64,000 bases of DNA from positions 1 to 64,000 of the forward strand of contig SVJU01000009.1 in the NCBI GenBank assembly GCA_015068825.1. Reading direction: 5' to 3'. The translations under genes and the position numbers were made by a program. Origin of the DNA: Oscillospiraceae bacterium (GTDB taxonomy: Bacteria; Bacillota; Clostridia; UMGS1810). The notes under the pieces are model-generated. The model was not told the DNA's origin. It searched no databases and worked only from the letters and a program-made list of their open reading frames with translations. This document shows positions 21,486 through 31,084 of the stretch, in pieces (the stretch's first letter is position 1; every line of letters begins with the position of its first letter).

Positions 21486-21515
21486 AACAAAAACTCCGCA
21501 AAAGCGGAGTTTAAA
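21486..21515 (-). terminator. Intrinsic terminator downstream of CD1247-like gene
   Basis: Minus strand AACTCCGC-TTTT-GCGGAGTTTTTGTTTT. Confidence 0.75.
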
Positions 21516-21522
21516 TTTTGTT

Positions 21523-21945
21523 TTATTCTTCGTCACAGTCGCAGCAATCACAATCGCAGTCATCTAAATCAATTTCGATTTGTGTTTCGCAGTTAGGACA
21601 ATAAATGTCTTCGTCATTTAAAAGAACTGATTCATCGACACAAACGATTTCACCACATTCAGGGCACTCAACTTCGTAGTACTCATCATCGCAGTCACAA
21701 CAATCATCATCGCAATCGCAGCAATCCAAAAGTTCTTCTTCAACTTCAGCTAAATCTTCATCAATCTGATCAACTAATTCAGCAACTTCGTCCTGATAAT
21801 CATATAAATCATCAATTGCGTCGTTTACTTCTTCAAGTACAGCAACAAGTGCTTTAAAAGCTTTTGCTTCGTTTGAATTGTCGTCAAATTTTAGTCCATC
21901 CATAAGGCCCTGGACATAAGAAAGTTTGTTAGATATATTTTCCAT
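21523..21945 (-). CDS. CD1247 N-terminal-domain-like protein with zinc-ribbon-like Cys pairs and an Asp/Cys-rich tail
   Basis: MENISNKLSYVQGLMDGLKFDDNSNEAKAFKALVAVLEEVNDAIDDL; CPECGE...CPNCET; DCCDCDDDCCDCDDE. Confidence 0.75.
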   Translation of the reverse strand: MENISNKLSYVQGLMDGLKFDDNSNEAKAFKALVAVLEEVNDAIDDLYDYQDEVAELVDQIDEDLAEVEEELLDCCDCDDDCCDCDDEYYEVECPECGEIVCVDESVLLNDEDIYCPNCETQIEIDLDDCDCDCCDCDEE

Positions 21946-21968
21946 ATTATTATACCTCCAAATCAAAA

Positions 21969-22526
21969 TTATGCTCTTTCCATATATTCGCCTGTTCTTG
22001 TATCAATTCTGATCATTTCACCCTGATCAATAAATAAAGGAACATTAAGTGTTGCACCTGTTTCAACAGTTGCAGGCTTTGTAGCACCTGTTGATGTATC
22101 GCCTTTAAATCCTGGTTCAGTTTCAGTAACCTGAAGTTCTACAAATGTAGGTGGTTCAACACCAAACACACTGCCTTTGTAAGAAAGCACTTTAACAACC
22201 ATATTTTCTTTTACGAATTTGAAAGAATCGCCCAATGCATCTTTGTTAAGCGGCATTTGTTCGAAAGTTTCCTGATCCATGAAATAATATAGTTCGCCAT
22301 CTGTATATAAATACTCATAATCCTTTCTTTCGATATGAGCTTTAGGCATTTTTTCAGTTGGTCTGAATGTTTTTTCAACAACACCACCGGTAATAACATT
22401 TTTTAATTTTGTTCTTACAAAAGCTGCACCTTTACCCGGTTTAACATGCTGGAATTCTACAATCTGGAATACATTTCCTTCCAACTCAAAAGTTACGCCA
22501 TTTTTAAATTCTCCTGCTGAAATCAT
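21969..22526 (-). CDS. efp: Elongation factor P
   Basis: [47 protein letters not shown]...TGEYMERA. Confidence 0.97.
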   Translation of the reverse strand: MISAGEFKNGVTFELEGNVFQIVEFQHVKPGKGAAFVRTKLKNVITGGVVEKTFRPTEKMPKAHIERKDYEYLYTDGELYYFMDQETFEQMPLNKDALGDSFKFVKENMVVKVLSYKGSVFGVEPPTFVELQVTETEPGFKGDTSTGATKPATVETGATLNVPLFIDQGEMIRIDTRTGEYMERA

Positions 22527-22647
22527 TTGTTTATACCTCCAATACATATATTTAATGCCGGATTTTTACATTTTTACCGACACAAAATTCCATAATATAT
22601 ATTTTAACCTATTTTCCATAAAATAGCAAGACTTTTTTAAAAAATAT

Positions 22648-23706
22648 TTATTCTACATATAAAAGTTCTTTTGGAGAATTAGTAAGAATATGTGTTTCGT
22701 TTTTAGAAACATATACCAAATCTTCGATTCTTACACCACAAAAATCTGGTATGTAGATACCCGGTTCAACAGTAACAACATTGCCAGTTTCCAAAACCTT
22801 GTCATTCTTAGGGCTTAAATTGGGGTTTTCATGAATATCAAGCCCAACGCTGTGCCCAAGAGAATGACCGAACATCCCCTTGTAATCTTTTTCTATAATA
22901 TTTTGCGCAATATTATGGATATCAGAACACTTATTCCCCTTTTTTACTGCCTCAAGAGCAGTTTTTTGTGCATATAAAACTGTATCATATACTTTCTTTT
23001 TATCTTTATCAATATCACCTACTGCAAAAGTTCTTGTAATATCAGAACAATAACCACGATATACACAGCCAAAATCAAGCACAACCAAATCACCATATTC
23101 AAGTTTTTTTGATGTAGGAAATGCATGAGGAAGTGCTCCACGCGCTCCCGATGCACAGATTGTATCGAACGAATTTGAGCTTGCACCTTTTCTTTTCATA
23201 AAGAAATCTATTTCATTCGCTATTTCAATTTCTGTCACACCACATTTAGCAAATTTTAAAATATGCAAAAAAGCATCATCGGCGATTTTTACAGCTTTTT
23301 TAATACTTTTTACTTCATCAATAGACTTTTTAGCTCTGAATCTTAAAATCATATCGTTAACAGGCAATAAGTTTTTAAACATTTTACAATAATTGATATA
23401 TTGGTTATATCCTATTGAAAGATTTTCAAATCCTGTTGCAAAAAATTTACTGCAAATTGATTTTACATCAGTTTCTTTAAAATCAATAATTTTAAAAAGC
23501 GGGCACTGCTCTTTACATTGTGTAGTGTAACGAAAATCAGTAATAAGATACAAATCTTCCAACGAAATTATAAGATATGCACTTGTTCCTGTATAACCAC
23601 TATAATAAAAAACATTTTTAAGATCTGTAATTAAAATACTGTCCATTTTGTTTTTTTTAAGTGCTTTTCTTAATTTTTTTATCCTCATCTCTTTTATATC
23701 AGCCAT
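22648..23706 (-). CDS. M24 aminopeptidase P/Xaa-Pro peptidase
   Basis: FDTICASGARGALPHAFPTSKKLEYGDLVVLDFGCVYRGYCSDITRTFAVG, FGHSLGHSVGLDIHE, VVTVEPGIYIPDFCGVRIED. Confidence 0.92.
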   Translation of the reverse strand: MADIKEMRIKKLRKALKKNKMDSILITDLKNVFYYSGYTGTSAYLIISLEDLYLITDFRYTTQCKEQCPLFKIIDFKETDVKSICSKFFATGFENLSIGYNQYINYCKMFKNLLPVNDMILRFRAKKSIDEVKSIKKAVKIADDAFLHILKFAKCGVTEIEIANEIDFFMKRKGASSNSFDTICASGARGALPHAFPTSKKLEYGDLVVLDFGCVYRGYCSDITRTFAVGDIDKDKKKVYDTVLYAQKTALEAVKKGNKCSDIHNIAQNIIEKDYKGMFGHSLGHSVGLDIHENPNLSPKNDKVLETGNVVTVEPGIYIPDFCGVRIEDLVYVSKNETHILTNSPKELLYVE

Positions 23707-23726
23707 TTTAATTGCCCCATTAATAA

Positions 23727-24581
23727 TTAATTTTTAAACTGCTCAAGATACATTGTTTTCATACAAAGTGCATCTTCTGCCATTGTACCATTAGACTCGC
23801 AGATTATAGTCGGAGAAATATTTTTTTTATAAAGAATTTCGGCAATCGGCAAAAACTCAGGTCCATACATTGTGTCCTTGAATGTATGGTGTTTCTTCTC
23901 GCCACCTTGCGTAAATTCAATACGACTAAAATGCGCATGAAAAACATTTAATCTGTCAAATCCAAGTCCATTTTCTATTTTATCAAAAATTTCAAGATAA
24001 TCACTGTATTCTTTAAGACCGCCAAGTGTACGTGCATTAAGATGACCAAAATCTATCGTAGGAAGCAGTGAATCATCCATTTGACAAAGTTCTATAACTT
24101 CATCAAGATCACCAAGCTGATTAATTTTGCCCATCGTTTCAGGACATATATGAATATGGTCAAGGTGAAGATTTTTAGCTTCGCAAAGTGCAATGTGCAA
24201 AGTCTTTTTTGCATATTCCATTGCTTTTCTTCGTTCCATTTTTGCACATGCACCTGAATGAACGACAATTTTTGTTGCGCCCATATAATCTGCTGCTTGC
24301 AATGTGTCGGTAATATACTTTACACTTTTAATTCTTTTTTCTTCATCATCTGTAGCAAGATTAATGTAATACGGCGAATGAATACTAAGTCTTATGTTGT
24401 TTTCTTTTGCCTCACTGCCAAGTTTTTTCGCAGTTTCTTCAGTTATTTTAACTCCCTTTGAGCATTGATACTCATAAGCATCAAGCCCTAACTTATTAAG
24501 CCATTTGGGCATTTGAAGAGAAGATTTAAAACCTTCAGCATAAAAACTTTCCGAATTACCACTCGGTCCAAAATATGTCAT
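23727..24581 (-). CDS. TIM-barrel endonuclease IV (AP endonuclease family 2)-like protein
   Basis: IRLSIHSPYYINLAT, IVVHSGACAKMERRKAMEYAKKTL, ICPETMGK, TIDFGHLNAR. Confidence 0.8.
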   Translation of the reverse strand: MTYFGPSGNSESFYAEGFKSSLQMPKWLNKLGLDAYEYQCSKGVKITEETAKKLGSEAKENNIRLSIHSPYYINLATDDEEKRIKSVKYITDTLQAADYMGATKIVVHSGACAKMERRKAMEYAKKTLHIALCEAKNLHLDHIHICPETMGKINQLGDLDEVIELCQMDDSLLPTIDFGHLNARTLGGLKEYSDYLEIFDKIENGLGFDRLNVFHAHFSRIEFTQGGEKKHHTFKDTMYGPEFLPIAEILYKKNISPTIICESNGTMAEDALCMKTMYLEQFKN

Positions 24582-24598
24582 ATTTTATCTCCCCTTCT

Positions 24599-25744
24599 TT
24601 AAGCATTATTTTCTTCTGCTATAATTTTCTTTGAACTTTCTTTTTTATCCAAAAGTTCCAGAAACAAAACCCTTACAAGTGCAAATGTAGGCACTGCAAG
24701 AAGTATTCCTATTATTCCAAAAAAGTTTCCGCCAACAAGTATTGCAAATATTACCCAGAAAGGTCTTATTGCAAACGAATTATTTACAAGATTTGGCTGA
24801 ATTACATTTGCATCGATTTGTTGAAGAATTATAAGTGCAACTGCAACTATTACACCCATTGTAAAATTGGCAGTAAAGCATGTGATAATAGCTGTTGTTG
24901 CAGATGCCACAATTGCACCAAAATATGGTACAAGATTAAACACACCAAGCATAAGTGCAAGAAGATGTGCATATTTAACTTTCAGAATTGACAAAATTAT
25001 AAACGACAATATAAATATGATAACCGCATCTATAATAAGACAATAAAGATATTTATAAATAAATTCTGTCGCCATTTTAACATAACGCGAAATTCTGAAA
25101 TACTTTTTCTCGTTTAAAAAAGCTTTTAAAATTCTTTTAGCACCAGAAACAAGTTTTTCACGGTCTATCAAAACATAAACAGAAACAATAATCCCCATAA
25201 AAAATTTCACAAACGAAGCCGAAAACGAAGCAACACCTGCTGCATACTCATTTATACTTTCTAAATTTATATGTTGCATAATTTTATCAACAGTAAAAAT
25301 GTTTTTCAAATATTCATAGTCAATTTTAATTCCAAAACCTTTTACATATTGTGAAATACTCTCTAAAATATATGGAAACTGATAAGCAAAATCACGAATA
25401 CTTTTTGCAAGTGGCGGAACAACAAAATACATAACAAGTGCTATAATTCCAATTAAAATAACAAAAGTTGTTGCAACTGTAATTCCACGCCTGTTTTTAC
25501 TGATAAAATTCATTTTACATTTTTTTAACAGCTTCTCGATTTTAGCACACAAAGGATAAAGTAAAAGCGCAATTACAAAACCTACTGCAAACGGAGTAAG
25601 TATGCTCATAAGTGTCCTGAAAAAATCGATTATAATACCAAAATTATCAAATGTTTTATATACAGCTATTAAAAGCACACCAATAATAAATAGTGGCAAA
25701 TAGCCTTTTAATATTTTTGTTTTCATAATATCACCTCTTAGCAA
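24599..25744 (-). CDS. AI-2E/PerM-family transporter (YtvI-like)
   Basis: Multiple TM helices; IILQQIDANVIQPNLVNNSFAIRPFWVIFAILVGGNFFGIIGILLAVPTFALVRVLF. Confidence 0.88.
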   Translation of the reverse strand: MLRGDIMKTKILKGYLPLFIIGVLLIAVYKTFDNFGIIIDFFRTLMSILTPFAVGFVIALLLYPLCAKIEKLLKKCKMNFISKNRRGITVATTFVILIGIIALVMYFVVPPLAKSIRDFAYQFPYILESISQYVKGFGIKIDYEYLKNIFTVDKIMQHINLESINEYAAGVASFSASFVKFFMGIIVSVYVLIDREKLVSGAKRILKAFLNEKKYFRISRYVKMATEFIYKYLYCLIIDAVIIFILSFIILSILKVKYAHLLALMLGVFNLVPYFGAIVASATTAIITCFTANFTMGVIVAVALIILQQIDANVIQPNLVNNSFAIRPFWVIFAILVGGNFFGIIGILLAVPTFALVRVLFLELLDKKESSKKIIAEENNA

Positions 25745-25770
25745 TGATATATTTCCCCTGCATAATTAGT

Positions 25771-25810
25771 TTAATACCTCCCCGAATGAACGCGGGGAGG
25801 TATTAAGTTA
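25771..25810 (-). terminator. Hairpin downstream of large SLH gene
   Basis: AATACCTCCCCG-AATGAA-CGCGGGGAGGTATT, strong GC stem, weak T tract. Confidence 0.6.
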
Positions 25811-25829
25811 TAAAACTTATTTTAATTTA

Positions 25830-28823
25830 TTATTTAAAAATTACTATTACAGAAATGTTACCTGTTCCACTTCTTGAAACAAAAATCTTAGAAGCAGCAC
25901 TTGGCGCAACATAGTTAGTTCCATTAAATAGTGGAGCAACAACCGATTCAGCACTCGTGTAAATTTTAATTCTTTCTTCTACTGCATTTGCTGTTGAATC
26001 AACATAGTAAACCTTTGCAGATGAAGAAGTTGTTAAAATTTCTTTTTCAAGTTCTGCAAGTTTTTCAGCATAATCTTCAGCATCTACATCAAGATCAATA
26101 TCAAGGTCTTTTATTAATTGAAGCTGATTGTCTGCATAAGAGAACACAGTACCCATAAACGCATTATAGTAATCAGGATCACCGCCATATAAATCTTGCA
26201 TATAAAATTCTGTTGCTACATCCTGAGTTCCATCTTCTTGAGCAGGCTTATAAAGAACCTTGTCAATAACAACTTTTTCTATAAGTGTTACAAGTTCATC
26301 GTCGCCAAATTTTTTCTTTCCTACCTTAATAATATCGCCGGCTTTCAATCCCGCAACAGATACAGCTGCATCAGTAACAAAGCTTTGTACGTCATCAGAA
26401 CCACCAAGTTCATAATAATAAACTGTACTTGCTTTATCGCCTTTAATATTATAAACATTATCAGGTTTAACTTCCTGAATAATATATGCTTTTGTAGCGC
26501 CTGTAACCTCAACAGGGGTTCCGCCATATACAACAACGATTTCAGCATTACCTGTTGTAGAATCAACATTGAAGCCTTCTACACAATATGTTTTATCTGT
26601 TGTGAAATATCCCGATGTTGTTCTTACCGTATATTCTTCTTCATCGCTTCTGTCAGAAGGAACAACAAATACTTTTGTTGTTACAGAGTTTGTTGTACTT
26701 GAAGAAGTACCAAATTTCATTGAAAATACTGTACTTGAATCTCTTTTGAACACATTACCTGATGCAAATGTTGATTTTATACCACCAGACACAGCACCTT
26801 TATTATATTCAATATAATTTTCATCATCACTATCTGCAGCAACAGTAGAAATTGTAGAAATCATATTGCTTGAGCTTGATTTTGTTTTAAATATAATCGG
26901 CTGAGAATAAGTTGCATTATCTGCAAGACCTGCAGCCTCTTTGCCGTTTGTTACATTGATTTTATCTGCAGAAGCTTTTAGAACGTCAGCAACCTCTGAA
27001 GGCTCATAAGACTTGCCATTAATTGTAACACCGTTTTCATTTAATTTGTAATCAGCTGCGATTGAAGAAGTAGAGGTTACCATTCTTACGGTAACATCAT
27101 TTCTGTTTGCTCCTTCTGGCTCAATTACATCAATGATATAACCATATTTATTTGTATCGGTAGCTGAAATCGCAACAAGATTTCCTGCATAGTCAAGATA
27201 ATATGTTGCAGCATCACCTGTTTCAAGAACCTGAGAAGGTTCCTGCTGAACAAGTGCTAAATAATATTTAGAAGCTTTAATATCATTTGAACCAATTGTG
27301 TAAATATCGTTATTTGCATCAATACCAGTAACAACACCTGTTGTTGTATTTGTAGAAATAATAACAGTTGTTTTTCCATAAGGTGTGGTTGTATCATAAG
27401 GTCTTGCAACAGAAATTACAGAGTTTTGTCTGATTGCACTGAATGTTGACGAAGCACCTGAAGCAGTTTTAAATTCAATATTTTCTTCTTCTTCATCAAA
27501 TGTAATGCTTTTTGCAACATTTCCGTTTTTAAAATATTTATCAGTAACAGTTTTTGTAACAGACTCACTTGTTGAAACAAAGAATGTTTCGTAAGTTGTA
27601 ACAAAAGCTGTATCATACGAACCGTTAACATCACCGTCAACTAATTTAATAGAACCATTATCAATATCAAGTAGTGTTTCGATTAATTCACCATCAACAT
27701 CAGCAACACCAACACCATTGTAGATAATTTTCATATCATTTTCAAATTTCAATTTAGTTGTTTTTGTGCTGTCTTCGTTTTTGTAGTATGTAAGGTGATC
27801 AGAAAATACATCTTCAATCTGTTCCGGTTCAAGTTCAATTACATCATTAAGGCCGTTTGTAGAGAAAGATCCCTGAATAATATTTTTAGAACCGTCCTGA
27901 ATATAAACAACATCAATATAATAACCCAAATATTTTTCTAAGCTTTCTATATCAATATTGCCAATTTTGAAAACAGTATCTTCAATCATAATTTCATCTC
28001 TTGAAAGACCTGCTTCACCTTCAACACCTTTTTGGAATACGCCTGTAACCATACCGGCAATTTCGTATTCGTCTTCGTCATCATCGTTATCATTTAAAAT
28101 AAAGTTTCCGCCGCCAGAGCCAGAGCCTGCATTTCCACCAGGAATAACAGAAACCTGTTTTTTAGATGTGTTCATATTGTAAATAAGCTGTGCAACCAAA
28201 CCTCTTGAAGCTGGTTCTTCAGCAGCACTGTAAGCACCGTTACCGGTAATTCCAATTTGCTGAGCAACTTTAATATAACCATTGTACCATGGTTCTGTTT
28301 TTTCAATAACAGAAGCATATCCCATAGCACAAACTACCATTTTTACTGCTTCAGAATATTTAACAGTATTTTTTGCTCTGAAAGTTCCGTCTTCATATCC
28401 GTTTACAATAGCAGCTTTTACAGCATAATCTACATAAGGGATTGTCCAGCTTAAAGTAGGATCTGTATCAACATCGCTAAATCCGCAAGTTGTTGCATTT
28501 AAAGTTGTTGGAACATTTTTAATTTTTGATGCAACCAAAAGTTTTGCAAACTCGCCTCTTGTAATTGTATCAAGCGGTTTAAAAGTTCTTGTTCCATCTT
28601 CTGCAAGATAACCGTCAACAATTTTGTCATCATACAATTTTTGAATTGCAGTAGCATACTGGGTATCGCCAGTTACATCTGCAAATACCGAACCTGTACC
28701 TGCAACAGTTGTTGCTGTTTCTGTTGTTGCCGCAGTAGTATCTGCACTAGCATTTAGAGCAATACAAGAAAACATAAAAACAACAAGAGTAACAAGTGCT
28801 GTCATTCTTTTCATTTTCATCAT
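25830..28823 (-). CDS. Large SLH-domain protein, candidate S-layer/cell-surface structural protein
   Basis: Signal peptide; SLH repeats (VFADVTGDTQYATAIQKLYDDKIVDGY...TFKPLDTITRGEFAKLLV; NGYEDGTFRAKNTVKYSEAVKMVV); Gly/Ser linker; long beta-rich remainder. Confidence 0.88.
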   Translation of the reverse strand: MMKMKRMTALVTLVVFMFSCIALNASADTTAATTETATTVAGTGSVFADVTGDTQYATAIQKLYDDKIVDGYLAEDGTRTFKPLDTITRGEFAKLLVASKIKNVPTTLNATTCGFSDVDTDPTLSWTIPYVDYAVKAAIVNGYEDGTFRAKNTVKYSEAVKMVVCAMGYASVIEKTEPWYNGYIKVAQQIGITGNGAYSAAEEPASRGLVAQLIYNMNTSKKQVSVIPGGNAGSGSGGGNFILNDNDDDEDEYEIAGMVTGVFQKGVEGEAGLSRDEIMIEDTVFKIGNIDIESLEKYLGYYIDVVYIQDGSKNIIQGSFSTNGLNDVIELEPEQIEDVFSDHLTYYKNEDSTKTTKLKFENDMKIIYNGVGVADVDGELIETLLDIDNGSIKLVDGDVNGSYDTAFVTTYETFFVSTSESVTKTVTDKYFKNGNVAKSITFDEEEENIEFKTASGASSTFSAIRQNSVISVARPYDTTTPYGKTTVIISTNTTTGVVTGIDANNDIYTIGSNDIKASKYYLALVQQEPSQVLETGDAATYYLDYAGNLVAISATDTNKYGYIIDVIEPEGANRNDVTVRMVTSTSSIAADYKLNENGVTINGKSYEPSEVADVLKASADKINVTNGKEAAGLADNATYSQPIIFKTKSSSSNMISTISTVAADSDDENYIEYNKGAVSGGIKSTFASGNVFKRDSSTVFSMKFGTSSSTTNSVTTKVFVVPSDRSDEEEYTVRTTSGYFTTDKTYCVEGFNVDSTTGNAEIVVVYGGTPVEVTGATKAYIIQEVKPDNVYNIKGDKASTVYYYELGGSDDVQSFVTDAAVSVAGLKAGDIIKVGKKKFGDDELVTLIEKVVIDKVLYKPAQEDGTQDVATEFYMQDLYGGDPDYYNAFMGTVFSYADNQLQLIKDLDIDLDVDAEDYAEKLAELEKEILTTSSSAKVYYVDSTANAVEERIKIYTSAESVVAPLFNGTNYVAPSAASKIFVSRSGTGNISVIVIFK

Positions 28824-28865
28824 AATACAACCTCCATTTTATATGTACAATTTGATGTATATACT

Positions 28866-28894
28866 ATTTTAACTTACATTGTCAAATAAGTCAA
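28866..28894 (-). promoter_or_regulatory. Candidate sigma-A promoter for large SLH gene
   Basis: TTGACT-17 bp-TAAAAT on the minus strand, ~40 nt upstream of the start codon. Confidence 0.55.
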
Positions 28895-28928
28895 CATATT
28901 ATTTATTTTGAAAAAAATATGTAATATT

Positions 28929-30356
28929 TCAACGTTTATAAAGGTTATTTAATTCTTTATAATAGTTTTTGTCAATTGATAAAAGTTGCTCTTCTGTAAT
29001 TCTGTAAAGCCAGTTGTTTTCTGATGTACCGGGAGTATTAAGTCGCGTATCAGACCCGTATTTTAAAAGATCCTGTATTGGTAAAATAACTGTATCGGCA
29101 CTGCTGGCAAAAATAGTTCTTACAATACTGTCATACCCTCCTTCCCAGTTTTCATTATCATAACCGCAATACCTTAAAAGTGTTCTTTTTTTGTCGGCTT
29201 GAAGCTCCCATAAATATCCTAAAAGTGTATTGTTATCATGTGTGCCTGTATAAGCAACACAATTTTTTATATAATTATGCATTTGGTGGGGATTGTCATC
29301 ATCCGATAAAAATCCAAACTGTAAAACTCGCATTCCAGGAAATCCACTGTCGACTACAAGCTTTTCAACCGCAGGAGTTATTTCACCTAAATCTTCCGCA
29401 ATTATAAGTTTATCACCTGCAATTTTTTTGATTTCGTTTATAAAATCCATTCCCGGTCCTTTAATCCACTTACCGTTTTTAGCTGTTGTTTCGTTTGCAT
29501 CTACTGCCCAGAACGACTCTAATCCCCTGAAATGGTCAATTCTTATGCCATCAAACAGTGTAAGCATATGTTTTACTCTGTCCAGCCACCATTTATATCC
29601 GTTTTTCTTCATTTTATCCCAGTCATACAAAGGATTCCCCCACAACTGACCATCATTAGAAAAATAGTCAGGCGGAACTCCGGCAACAAGCTTTGGATAC
29701 CCTTTTTCATCAAGCATAAATTCTTCTTTATTGCTCCATAAATCAGCACTGTCATATGCAACATAAATAGGAATATCTCCTATTATTTCTATTCCCTTAC
29801 TATTTGCGTATTCTTTGATTTCTGCCCATTGCGTAAAAAGCTCATACTGAATAAATTTCCATCCAAAAAGAACATCAGGATCTACATCAAAATTTTGCCA
29901 TTTATTCCATTCAAGATTATTATTTACACTTTTTAATGCCATAAACTCACAAAATTTTTCTAAATATGTATCTTTTTTAATGAAAGCTTCAATTTCTTCT
30001 TTTTCATTACTTCTTTTCGACACCTCAATCAAAAAAGGTATTCTTTCATTGTATAATCTTTCGTATTCACAACTATAAGGTGTGTTTTGTTTATAAAAGT
30101 TAAGTTCATCAACTGACACAAGCCCCTTTTTATGAAGCTTTTTCAAATCAATAAAATACGGATTTATACCAAAAGCCGAATATGACTTATATGGTGAATT
30201 ACATTCGTCCGCAATAGAAAACGGCAAAACCTGCCATAGTGAAAATCCGCAGTCGGATAAAAAATCGACAAATTTTTTTGCTTCGTCCGAAAAACTACCT
30301 ATTGAATAATCACCATTTAAAGTTGAAATATGCATAAGCACACCACTTTTTCTCAC
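28929..30356 (-). CDS. malQ: 4-alpha-glucanotransferase
   Basis: WQVLPFSIADECNSPYKSYSAFGINPYFIDL, IEIIGDIPIYVAYDSADLWSN, IRIDHFRGLESFWAVDA, IAEDLGEITP, TGTHDNNTLLGY. Confidence 0.96.
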   Translation of the reverse strand: MRKSGVLMHISTLNGDYSIGSFSDEAKKFVDFLSDCGFSLWQVLPFSIADECNSPYKSYSAFGINPYFIDLKKLHKKGLVSVDELNFYKQNTPYSCEYERLYNERIPFLIEVSKRSNEKEEIEAFIKKDTYLEKFCEFMALKSVNNNLEWNKWQNFDVDPDVLFGWKFIQYELFTQWAEIKEYANSKGIEIIGDIPIYVAYDSADLWSNKEEFMLDEKGYPKLVAGVPPDYFSNDGQLWGNPLYDWDKMKKNGYKWWLDRVKHMLTLFDGIRIDHFRGLESFWAVDANETTAKNGKWIKGPGMDFINEIKKIAGDKLIIAEDLGEITPAVEKLVVDSGFPGMRVLQFGFLSDDDNPHQMHNYIKNCVAYTGTHDNNTLLGYLWELQADKKRTLLRYCGYDNENWEGGYDSIVRTIFASSADTVILPIQDLLKYGSDTRLNTPGTSENNWLYRITEEQLLSIDKNYYKELNNLYKR

Positions 30357-30492
30357 ATCATATCACCCTTTTAAAAATAAGTACAGATATGATTTTAACA
30401 CAAAACATTTAATTTGTAAATCAAAAAAGAACTTTTTATTATATGTAAAAATAACAAACAAAACCAAATACTGGTTTGACAAAATTAATATA

Positions 30493-31017
30493 TTGTGGTA
30501 TCATAAGTGTCAGAATTTGTTGAATATTTTGCAAGGGGTGAATATTTTGCAGTTTTTATTCAGAAGAATTATTGAAACACTTGTAACAAGTATTATTATC
30601 TCTTTAGCGGTTGTAATGGCAAGTGCTACTCAAATATTAACAATAAATATTTTATACATTTTTGTTGCTATCTTTTCTTTAGTTGCATTTTGCGTTGCCG
30701 TGTTTTTTCAGGCACGCGAACATTATGATGCAATAGAAGAAAAACAAATTTATTATAAAACGAATATCTGTGCCGGAATAATTATTTCATTAATAGGTTG
30801 TATATTTTGTTTTTTTGCACAGATAAGCAATTTTTTACAACCCTATTATTCACTTATTTTCTCACCAATGATGTCGTTAGAATGGTTATACAGTTTTTTT
30901 GTTGAAAGTGAAAATGTTGTAAGCTGGCTTTCACTTGCAACCACATCGCTTATTATACTTGGAGTAATTATAATTGTACCATTGGTATTTTCTCCCACAA
31001 CATTTGATGAAGAATAA
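30493..31017 (+). CDS. Small membrane protein of unknown function
   Basis: ORF with about four hydrophobic helices; true start probably within the annotated N-terminus (GTG/TTG near 30540-30547). Confidence 0.55.
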   Translation: MWYHKCQNLLNILQGVNILQFLFRRIIETLVTSIIISLAVVMASATQILTINILYIFVAIFSLVAFCVAVFFQAREHYDAIEEKQIYYKTNICAGIIISLIGCIFCFFAQISNFLQPYYSLIFSPMMSLEWLYSFFVESENVVSWLSLATTSLIILGVIIIVPLVFSPTTFDEE

Positions 31018-31023
31018 TTTTAT

Positions 31024-31057
31024 AAAAACCTCCTTATAAATAATAAGGAGGTTTTAT
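31024..31057 (+). terminator. Terminator-like hairpin between membrane-protein gene and YfiH/PgeF gene; 3' arm contains GGAGG
   Basis: AAAACCTCCTTAT / ATAAGGAGGTTTTATT inverted repeat. Confidence 0.6.
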
Positions 31058-31084
31058 TATGAACCCAGCAAGGAGAATTTGTTT

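Noticed and set aside
21523-21760. Repetitive CAGTCGCAGCAATCACAATCG DNA as possible CRISPR or satellite
   Set aside because: Short irregular repeats explained by codons for the Asp/Cys-rich tail; no spacers or fixed period.
26196-26817. 168- and 82-aa plus-strand ORFs within the large SLH gene
   Set aside because: Antisense low-complexity Ile/Phe/Asn-rich frames; no independent support.
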